In this document: piece by piece, positions 55,336-64,000 of the stretch
How positions within the stretch are numbered: the first letter of the stretch is position 1
Layout of the letters: every line of letters begins with the position of its first letter
Assembly (NCBI GenBank): GCA_037349105.1
Contig: JAYJMM010000082.1
Coordinates: 992,001-1,056,000, forward strand
Direction: 5' to 3'
Length of the DNA: 64,000 nt
Source: Limnomonas spitsbergensis
Taxonomy: Eukaryota > Chlorophyta > Chlorophyceae > Chlamydomonadales
Made by a program: the position numbers and the translations under genes
Notes under the pieces: model-generated
Told to the model about the DNA's origin: nothing
Database searches by the model: none
Seen by the model: the letters and a program-made list of their open reading frames with translations, nothing else

Positions 55336-55960
55336 AGGAGACAAGGTTATCAGCGCCGGCGCAACGGCGTGTGGCGCTGACTATTGGTCGTTCACCATGA
55401 TCGGTATTGGCGTAGCCACTAGCCACCTGAGTTCTGCTCGCATGCTCACCAATAATTCCGAGGCTCTCCTGATTAATTGTCCGTACCTTCACACGCACAC
55501 CTTGCGTGCTGCCGAATCTGACTTGCATATCCTGATTGCATGTTGCAGATCTGGCATTCCAGCTGTTCAGTATGGCAGATCTTGACCTGCTGATCTTGAG
55601 TGACGTAGATCTCCAGTGCAGATCTCGCCGATCTCTAGTGATGAAGATCTCGAATGCTGTAGATCTCAGCTTTGCTGTTCTTTTATGCTGCATTTTACTT
55701 ACATGTCTTCAATGATGCAGATCTTGACCTGTAGGTCCTGAGGAGACAAGGTTATCAGCGCCGGCGCAACGTCGTGTGGCGCTGTCTACTGGTCGCTGCA
55801 TCATGATCGGTATTGGCAAGGTCCCCTGAGTTCTGCTCGCATGCTCACCAAGAGTTCCGAGTCTCCCCTGATTTAATTGTTCGTATCTTCACACGCATGC
55901 CGTGAGCGCTTCCGGACCTGATTTGCATATCCTGATTGCATGTTGCAGATCTGGCGTAAC
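55336..55960. repeat. ~215-bp direct duplication inside the LTR element
   Basis: 55336-55560 and 55738-55960 share GAGGAGACAAGGTTATCAGC, GCCGGCGCAACG, TTCTGCTCGCATGCTCACCA and TGCATATCCTGATTGCATGT. Confidence 0.85.
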
Positions 55961-56770
55961 AGATGCCCAGTGTTGCAGATCTTGACCTACAGATCTTGAG
56001 CGATGTAGATCCTCAGTACGGATCTTGATCTGCAGGTCTCGAGTGATGTGGATCTCGAGTGCTGTATATCGCAGCCTTGCTGTTTGCTTGTGCTGGATTT
56101 TCTGACTTGCAGATCTTAAATGATGCAGATGTTGACCCGCATGTTATGACTTGCAGATCCAGATAAGTAGATTTGCAGTGATTCAGATCCTGACTTGCAG
56201 ATCATGCATTGCCGATCTGTTGTATTGCCAATCTGCTGTGTTGCAGATCTTGACTTCGCCGGTAAACTGCAAATCTGTTGTGGTGCAGATCTTGACATTG
56301 CCAGTAACTTAAATTCTGACTTGCAGATCTTGACTAACAGATCTGCAACGATGCAGATCTTGACCTGAGGGACTTGACTTGCAGCTCCTGATAGTAGATC
56401 TGTAGTGATACAGATCTTGCCTTGCAGATCTTTAATGATGCAGATCTTGACCCGCATGTTATGACTTGCAGATCCAGATAAGTAGATTTGCAGTGATTCA
56501 GATCCTGACTTGCAGATAATGCATTGCCGATCTGCTGTATTGCAGATCTTCACTTCGCCAGTAAACTGCAAATCTGTTGTGGTGCAGATCTTGACATTGT
56601 CTATAAATTATATTCTGGCTTGCAGGTCGTGACTTGCAGATCTGCAACGATGCAGATCTTGACCTGAGGGACTTGACTTGCAGCTCCTGATAGTAGATCT
56701 GTAGTGATACCGATCTTGCCTTGCAGATCTGCTGTGATGCTGATCTTGACTTGCAGATCTCAAGGGTTAT
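55545..56770. repeat. GCAGATCTTGAC satellite
   Basis: Dozens of 17-30-bp units built on TGCAGATCTTGAC/CTTGCAGATC, with a larger ~300-bp duplication (56105-56290 versus 56409-56595). It lies within the LTR element interior. Confidence 0.9.
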
Positions 56771-56772
56771 AG

Positions 56773-57680
56773 ATGTTCCGTGTTGTAGACCCCCGCCCCA
56801 GGATGGGGGGGGGGAAGGCTGCTTGTCTCAGGCTGTGTCCACATGGCTCATGTTTAAATAATCTTATGAGTCTTGACTCAAGCTATGTCCCCGGTTCATC
56901 CCTTCCCCGCAGATCTCGTGTCGAAAGCGATCGAGTGCTACTCCAAGTGGGTGGCAGTGTTTCCTTGAAGGACGACTTTGCCGCTGAGCAATCATGGGCT
57001 TACAGCGCACCAGGGGCCCTTGGCCAGCAGGTCAAGGCCTGGTGTTCGAAGATGGATATGGCTGAGGAGCCCAGGCAAAGCGAGTCACGCTGAAGCTTGT
57101 GACCATGAAGGCGCCACAGTCACCAGCTGTTCCAAAGCCACCGGCTGCTCCAAAGCCACCAGCGGTTCCAACGACACTTGATGTCCGTCCGCCAATCACC
57201 AATGGCAGGACTACTCGGCGGGTTACACCCATGACGAGCGGCCAGCCACCGTCACCCGCATTGGTGACGGCAGTGCCGCCAATTCAACGACCAACGCAGC
57301 CAGCGGACGGTCTACGACTGACACCGTCCCCACCTCTGACCAGCCCAAGTGGCCGGCTAATCCGGGTAAGCAGATTTCCGCTACGGCTAGAGGCACATGC
57401 CACTGTCATTTGTGAGCGCCTGGTTCCGACGATGCTTCTGGACTGGACCACCATGGAGAGCGTGCTGGATGGTATGACTTGGCTGATGTCAGGGGTATGG
57501 CCGGGAAGGACCGCAGCTGCTCAAGTGGTACTGGCACACTTAGCACATGTCAGGGGGGGCCACCCTGCTAATACATTGGGAATAACCACAGGAGAATGCA
57601 AAACCCTGTGTAACGTAACCCTATGTGCGCTGAGCCTGGTGTTTCCCCTGCCATGTATGAGGACCACTGGCCAGGTGTGA
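56773..57680 (+). pseudogene. Broken second coding region of the LTR element
   Basis: Overlapping plus frames (56773-57093 and 57099-57680) show a Pro/Ala-rich stretch (PAVPKPPAAPKPPAVP) followed by a mixed region (RLEAHATVICERLV, DWTTMESVLDGMTWL). It is not recognisable as a known pol domain. It could be the eroded continuation of Gag. Confidence 0.4.
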
Positions 57681-58739
57681 TCACCAATTACGGATGGGCC
57701 GCGGGAGTGGCGGACTACTACCTGAACCCGATGCAACTGACATCGTATCGGTTCCTGGGCAAGCTCACGGCATGCACGTCATCATTGTCAACCCATCACC
57801 AGCACTGGCTGACATAGTGTGCGCAGTGCCTGTGCCAGCGGTTCCGCATGTAGTTTGTTGTTTGGTAGAGAGAGGGTTTTTGGAGTGCGCACCAGCGCGG
57901 TTTGAGTGGCTATGGCAGCTGCTATTGCAGGGCAGGCTAGCCATCAGAGCAGCAGACGCTACAGTGGTTAGTGGGACGGCCAGTGGGTCTGGTAGGGTTG
58001 ACGAGTGTGGATCTTAGTTTTTAGCGGGAGGTTATGGGTCGCATGCTGCGTTAAGTAGTGAGAGTCCGTTAAGTAGTGTCTCAAAGAGTAGGGGTAGGGT
58101 GTTGAGTGCAAAACGTGGTTAGGGAAAAGGTATGCGTGAGAAATCTGCGTAGGAGAGGGGATGTGAGGAGATTGGGTTGGGGCGTGATTACGCTGGCAGG
58201 GCTTGTAATTGGGGCGCATAAAGCGAGGTGTGCAAAAGGAGATTTGGGGGTTGGTATGCGTATGTGCAGATTGAGGTTTGGGACGCATAATGCGTAGTTC
58301 TGAGGTGAGTGTTACGGGCGCATAATGCGGAGGGAAATGGGGAGTGTCAGGGTAGGTAGGCCTGCCAATAAAGGACGCGTCGTGGAGCATGGAGTCTTGG
58401 AGCCATGACAGAGAGGATCATCGCAGAGGATCATCGTAGATTGTCTCAAGACCTTACAAGGTTTCCCCACGAGGGTTTTCATCCTGTAATTGGTCCACTC
58501 ACGGCTTATCCGTGTAAGAATCCTTGAGGTGCTAGAGTGGAGGGCACAGAGGCATTTTGACGTGCATGATATATCAAAACATCAGCCGTAATCTCGCATG
58601 GCTGTGCCCACCTCAAGGATTAAGAGGGTCTTTTTACAGTCCTCTATTAATAATTGCTCCGCCTTCTGAATTTCGGACTGGGGGGGGAGTGACTGCTGTG
58701 CGCAGTGATACTTCAAGGTCACTGGTACCTCGTGACAGC

Positions 58740-59533
58740 TGTCACGACGTATGGGTGCACCGCACGCAGGGGTGGCTTGTACTTTCTTTTTGGTTTCGGA
58801 TCCATTATGTTTTGTGGTACTTCGAGAATGCCTGGCTCGTTCCAGGCATTCTTCTCTTCTTACTCAAGTATACACGAAGTTGAATCACCCCATTTTAATC
58901 TGTTCTGGGACTAATTGTCTACCTGCGATATTTCGGCCCCTTATCAAGGCCAGGAAACTACACTGGAAGGAGATCTCTAGTTAACTCTACACTGATCCTT
59001 TCGCTCTTAAGACCACATCACTAAGTATCGAAGCATGGACACTACACTGTGCGAATAGCTCTAGTTACACACTACACTTATTCGCTATCTCTAGTTCCAT
59101 CTCCTCTACTTCCACTCCTCATTCTTCTTGTTCTCTCGCTTGACACCTCTACACTGCGAGCTCTCAGCTCAATCTCTAGAACTTAAGTCGACACTACAAG
59201 CTGCTTCCCCAGCCTTTCCTGGCTACCAAGTCGATCATCTGATCTTTCAGTTGATCTTCTCCATCAAGAGTCGTCCAGTCAGCTCTACACTCTTCATCAC
59301 TTCGGGCAGCTTCGTCCACAAGTCCGATCTAAGCCGCCCCAACCTGTCAACTGTCGACATCAGTGCATCAGTCTTCACCAGGGTCGACTTCACTTCGTAA
59401 CTTCTGTCAACAGTAAGGGAAGAATCATCAAAGGTTAGTGCAGTAACCTGAGGATTAAGTCGAGGATAATCTGCTCACCAGACAGATTATCGCTCCTGCA
59501 CAGCAGGTTACCCTTGGTAAAGGACTCCTAGCA
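58740..59533 (+). repeat. 3' LTR
   Basis: 794 bp. It contains an extra 19 bases at about 59330-59348 (TAAGCCGCCCCAACCTGTC) compared with the 5' LTR. Confidence 0.8.
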
Positions 59534-60346
59534 CTCCATCTGCATAGAAGTCTCCGTCTCGTGGGTACCGCCCCTACTACTTTACTCGCCCCCCGCTCCC
59601 CAGCGTTAAGCCCTCCGGGCATGCGCGGGGAGCCGGAAAAGGGGTGGTACTGAAAGAACTTCTTGAAAAATATGTACGTAGAAGCTCAAATCATCATCTG
59701 CAAATATGCCTGGTTCCGGCCTTCTACAAATCTGCCTGGTGCAGGCCCTCTGTAAATCTGCCTGGTTCAGGCCTTCTACAAATCTGCCTGGTTCAGGCCC
59801 TCTATAAATCTGCCTGGTTCAGGCCTTCTTTAATCAGAAAGAACAAAAATCCACCGAGTTTCAGCTGAAGCGCAATGCGCAAAAACCTACAAATTCAAGC
59901 TGTTCAGCCCACTACCGGCTAGCAAACAGAGGAATTTCAAAGTGATCAGGTCAAGCTAAGAACAACCGCTGCTCTCGCCCCACTGCGCCATAGCCGCCTG
60001 GTCTTCAAAGGCCACAGGAAATGTGCGCCGTAGCTGCGTGATCCGCCCCCTGCCGTGTAATCATTGCCCGAGTTGACTAATTCTCCTCGCTCATCATCCT
60101 TATAACATATGTACTACCGTAGCCTTGCTGCTATGGTGTTTGAGAAACAAATTTTCATTAAGCTGCCGTAACTCTACTCCTGCATCTTCCGTCTTTGGTC
60201 CGCTGGCTGCCGGCCCACTGCCTACTGGGTACTAGGACAAGCCGCGCTGCATCTGCATTTCTGCTCTGTAGGCGTCTGCCCGCTCCTTGCCAGTTACGGC
60301 GTGGGTGACGTCACGTGCTCAGCGGCCTTGCATGCCGCTCCGGGCT
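59534..60346. other. Region between two retroelements
   Basis: Contains a short tandem repeat at 59705-59828 (about 28-bp units of AAATCTGCCTGGTTCAGGCC then CTCTAT). It is probably the 3' non-coding or LTR part of the minus-strand polyprotein element. No gene is seen. Confidence 0.4.
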
Positions 60347-61110
60347 TCAGGTCCCGGTAAGATCCTCAAAGGCTGACTCTTCTTCCTCCCTTGCTGCTTC
60401 TTTGGCCACCTTGGCCCTTCTTGTAACTGCTCTCGGGGTGACATTGGCCTCTCCCCGGCCAGTGGTGTACGAGATGTCATACAACCCGTTCGCCATTGGT
60501 CTTGCGATGCCCCGCTCCATTTGCCTTGTTGCTGGGTTGGTGGCCATGACTTCCACCTCAGGCCTGTCCATGACGTCGGCCTCCTGGGCTGTCCTGGCAG
60601 CCGCTCTGGCTGCTGGACTCGGTCGCCCCTGGACCTGTAAACTGCGCTCCTCTGTGGGGGGCCCTGCTACTGCAGCGGGCCCAGCTCCCTTGTCTTCCGG
60701 CGTGCAGTGTGGGCACAACCACTCGCCCTCAGGCACCTCCTCGAGTACTGGTACCAAGCAGTCCATGTGCCAACCCGCGACTGGCAGTGCCTCTTTGATC
60801 CTGGCCACTCTGGCCAAAAGCAGGTCTGCTGCCTCCTCTGCTGTTGCAACCTTGGCTGTGCTCCAGATGTCCGCCCCCACTCTGGAGGGGAAGGTGGGTC
60901 TCTGTCCGAACAACACTTCGTACGGCGCCATGCGCGTGGCCTGCTGCGGCGAGCATCGGAAGCCGAGGGCTACCCAGGGCACCATCTTGTCCCAGGACTC
61001 GTCGCTGCTGCCTTCCTCGCAGCATTTGCGCAGGCCTGCCTTGAGGGTCTGGACAGCCCTCTCCGAAAGCCCGTCTGCCTGGCTCCTGTGCCGCGTCGGC
61101 CCAGTCTGCC
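60347..61110 (-). pseudogene. Integrase C-terminal part with half PHD finger
   Basis: The minus frame ends at 60347. It reads ADGLSERAVQTLKAGLRKC, then WVALGFRCSPQQATRMAPYE and VLFGQRP, the end of a Ty3-type integrase catalytic core. It is followed by GWHMDCLVPVLEEVPEGEW then LCPHC, the second half of a PHD finger whose first Cys pairs are missing. The N-terminal zinc finger and the first catalytic acids of integrase are absent. The frame differs from that of the upstream polyprotein part. Confidence 0.8.
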
Positions 61111-61149
61111 GCGGCCGATTCCCCCAGGCACTGTCTGTATGACGCGGCC

Positions 61150-64000
61150 GCTTCTCCGCTGCCGGAGCACGCGTTTCCCTGCGTGCCGCAGTAGCCTGGT
61201 AGATCCTCCATGGAGTAAGCGAATGATCCTTGGCGATCTCGGAGGCTCTGCTCCAGGCTCTCCTGCTGCTCCGCAGTGAAGTCGGGATGCTTGCCCAGCA
61301 GCCACCCCTCCTTGGTCTTGACGTACTCTGCAGGTGGCTCTACGACTCCCCCCGGCTGGAACATGTCGATCACCACAGCCGCCTGCGGGTCGTCCTCCGC
61401 GGGCAGCTCCTCCCCGCCAGTGGTGTTGTCGCTGTGCCATCTCTCCTGCTGGCTGCATGCTCCACTCCTGCTGGCGGCCCCCATGGGGCTGACTGCCTGT
61501 GGGCGTAACCATCCAGACGACAGCTTTGCTGCTGCCTCCTTTCCAGACACAAAAGCTCCTTGGCCTGCTGTAAATCCTCCTCCTCTCACGCCCTGCTCGG
61601 TAGCTCGCGCCCCCGGCACACACACCGACAGCAGGAGCCACACCAGTATCAGCTGGAGCGTCCCCGTCAGGATCCCCTTAATTGCTGTACAGGTGAGGAG
61701 TCCTCTGCACGCTGTCATCTTCCTCATGGGTTGCTGCGGTAACTGTTCTGCGGGCTGAACGCATGGCTCTGCACTCTGCGCTGGCGGCTGCTGTCCACTG
61801 GCCCACGTGATCTCCAGGTCTACCTGGCTGATCCTGAGTGGCAGGGCTGGGCAGTCCATTCCTGGTCTGCTTCCACGGTTCCTGTCCGCGGCCGCCCTCT
61901 GCGCCTTTCCTGCGCGTCTCCTGGCCTTCTTAGACTTCTTTCCTTGCAACTTGGCAGTGTCAGCCCAAATTGCACTGGCCCTTTCTGGCCCTGCTCCTGG
62001 GATCTGTCCTGTGCTGCACTGTGCCATTCTCTCCTGCTTGTGGTTGGCGCGCTGCACAGCCTTACTGCTGCCTGCACCCGCGGGCTCATCTTGCCCACAG
62101 CCCCGTCGTATGGTTTCCTGCGCGCCGGCAACCCTTCTGGCGAGGTCCTCGCCCCTGCCGGTTTGGGCTTGTCTGCTGCGGCTGTCCGACGGCTGTTGGG
62201 TGTCCGCTCCTTCTGCACTCCCCGTGTAGAGGGCTGATACTCTCTCCGTCAGCTCCTCCTGTAGCTCCCTGACCGCCCTGCTGTAACCTCCCATCCTGGG
62301 GTCCGGATCGGGCTGTGGTAGCATTTTAAGTCGGAACAGCAGGCTAGCCTCCTGGCCCGCCTCTTGCTGCCCCATTTCCTGCCTTCGTAGCACGTCCAGC
62401 TGATCTACAAAGTTCCTGAGCACTGCAACCCAGCGTCCCGTGCTGTACGCTGCTGGGTCACCCCAAGGCCCCTGTGCCGCTGTCTGTGCTGGCGGGCTGA
62501 TCTGGGGGTATCCTGGGCGCCCGTTGCTCTTCTTGCCTGCTGCTGCCCCCTCGGGCCTGCAAGCGCGCTGGTCTGCTGCCTGCTGATGGCTGATCCCCGC
62601 TGTGACCTGGTTTGCCTCTTCCTCCAGCGTGATCCCGTTACCCAGCTCTATAGCGACCCTCCTGCTTCTGCGCTCTTTCATCGCTGCCTGCTCCTGAAAG
62701 ATGCCGCGCACCCACGCGCGCCTCAGCTGTGGCAGCTCTCCCACCATGCCGTACCTTGGACTCCCTGGTCCTGGGCCGCTGTCTGCTGGCACATAGTTGC
62801 CCTCTGCATCCCGAGCCTCTGCTCTGGTGACGCTATCCTGGTCCGGGGGCATGGCTCCTCCCTCGTGCCACTCCTCATCTGACTCGGTGATCTCAACCAG
62901 TGGTGGTGGACCCTCTGAAACGTCGTCGCTGCACTCTGGGGCCCTGCTGTCTGAGTCCTCCGTGGGCTGTGTGCTGACAATGTCTAGGGGTGCCTGGGGC
63001 TCTGCCCGTCCCCTAGGCTCGGCTTCCATTGCTGCTGCTCCCAAGTCGTCCACGTACTCCAGCAGCTCCCATGAGGCTGCTGCTGCCCCAAATGTTACAA
63101 ATGCCGCTTGGGTCCATTCTGGCTCCCCATCCTGGACAGGGTCGTCGGTGGCAGTCGCGGGTTCCTCTGCATAGGCGCCGCGCCGGCCCACCGGCCCATG
63201 TCCCCTACCCGGCTGGTTCCTTAAGTCCTCCAACTCCTCCTCGATGCCTACTTCCCCTGCTCCTCTGAACAGAGGGTGCAGCGTGCGCACCCCTGCTGGG
63301 TGCGCCTGTCTCCACAACTGCGTTGTTATGACGTCAGCCTGCCAATAGGGCAGCACGCTGCTGGCCCTGTTGTCGTGCCACGCCCTCCGCTCCTGACGCA
63401 CCCACTGGTGCACATATGCTGCCAGGCGTTCTACTGCGAACGGCGAGCTCGCCAGCTCTTCCTCTCCTTCCCACATGGCTCCTGATGCTGGCGACTGCTG
63501 GGGTCCGTAAGGCCATGTTGGACAGGCTGTTACCTCTGTAGGCGCCCACTGATCCTCTACGCCCCACACATGCCGCATGGCCGCTGATCGCTGTCCTGGG
63601 AGCAGGACCCTCTGCAGCGCCATTAGCATGAGCGTCCACACTGTCGGGTCTGCTCCCCTAGCGTAGGTATAGGCATGGAACTCCGCCTCGTCTACTGACG
63701 CGCACTTAGTGACTGTCACGTCCTGCTGGTGCCTTGCAAACAGGTAGACGGGCATATCATCGTGAGTCGCGTGCATGTGGATCCATGCCGATGAAACGGG
63801 CAACTCCTCATCAGCCATCTCCTCATAGTAGTAAGTTACTAGCTGCTGGACTGGAATGGCTGCCCTGGCGTCCCTTGGCGCTGGCCCCCACGGCACTGCT
63901 TGTCCTGCGACCGTCCTGGGGATGACGATGGACGCCTCTATGGTCGCCTCACACCGCCCTGGCCTGCCTGGGTGACACAGCCCTGCCCTCACTGGGGCCT
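61150..64000 (-). CDS. Ty3-type Gag-Pol N-terminal region, runs off the window
   Basis: An open minus frame from the window edge (5' end outside) for over 900 codons. Acidic and Pro-rich regions are followed by a Lys/Arg-rich stretch (KKSKKARRRAGKAQR). One strongly hydrophobic segment (GTLQLILVWLLLSVCVPGA, about 61620-61680) follows. Then comes WLLGKHPDFTAEQQESLEQ and FAYSMEDLPGYCG, the block that immediately precedes reverse transcriptase in Ty3-like elements. The frame loses meaning right there and integrase follows, so the RT and RNase H core has been deleted. The family is identified by the two flanking blocks only. Confidence 0.7.

Larger units (their letters stand above)
51687..59533 (+). 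mobile_element. Non-autonomous LTR retrotransposon
   Basis: LTRs at 51687-52461 (775 bp) and 58740-59533 (794 bp) start TG, end CA and are nearly identical, so insertion is recent. A G-tract at 58680-58688 about 50 bp before the 3' LTR may be the polypurine tract. The interior carries a gag-like frame (52616-54610), internal duplications and a GATC-rich satellite, but I see no protease, reverse transcriptase or integrase. No exact target-site duplication is apparent, possibly because the TRIM-like element adjoins the left end. Confidence 0.75.

Noticed and set aside
60729..63992. 1087-codon frame as one intact protein
   Set aside because: After about 61170 the frame is out of register with the integrase remnant, so the C-terminal ~150 residues are spurious.

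Overview
This is nuclear DNA of a eukaryote with long, repeat-swollen introns. Three things point to a green alga: GC-rich coding exons with GT-AG introns, abundant plant-type telomere-like motifs (TTTAGGG/CCCTAAA and drifted versions) inside introns, and LTR, LINE and SINE-like elements throughout. The abundance of minisatellites and one dispersed repeat (copies near 10.4, 20.9, 35.3, 37.2 and 38.0 kb) remind me of chlamydomonadalean genomes such as Haematococcus. That genus guess is from memory and is not proven here.

Four spliced genes can be assembled with every intron phase closing. (1) Minus strand, 18982 to 1539, 15 exons: a 694-residue zuotin/ZRF1 (DNAJC2) ribosome-associated J-protein with J domain and two SANT domains. 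(2) Plus strand, 19603 to 28759, 7 exons: a 933-residue RS-rich nuclear protein with an hnRNP-Q/R NURR-like segment and a C-terminal SRI-like domain. It is divergent from gene 1, with 620 bp between the two start codons. (3) Minus strand, 40801 to 33476, 5 exons: a 227-residue membrane-anchored protein of unknown function. (4) Minus strand, 48725 to 42799, 7 exons: an 1147-residue protein kinase with an N-terminal acylation signature (MG then CC).

The rest is mobile or repetitive. The 28.8-33.4 kb interval holds decayed LINE fragments in opposite orientations plus two long hairpins. The 49.4-59.5 kb interval holds an eroded LTR, a 985-bp TRIM-like element and a young LTR element (51687-59533) with a gag-like frame but no recognisable pol. 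From 60.3 kb to the window end, a minus-strand Ty3-type polyprotein has lost its reverse transcriptase/RNase H core.

The most striking feature is in the introns of genes 1-3. Many of the tandem arrays beside exons contain repeated, decayed copies of the adjacent exon edge together with its splice site. Acceptor-side copies lie in the upstream intron and donor-side copies in the downstream intron. This explains much of the intron inflation and many of the long spurious open frames.
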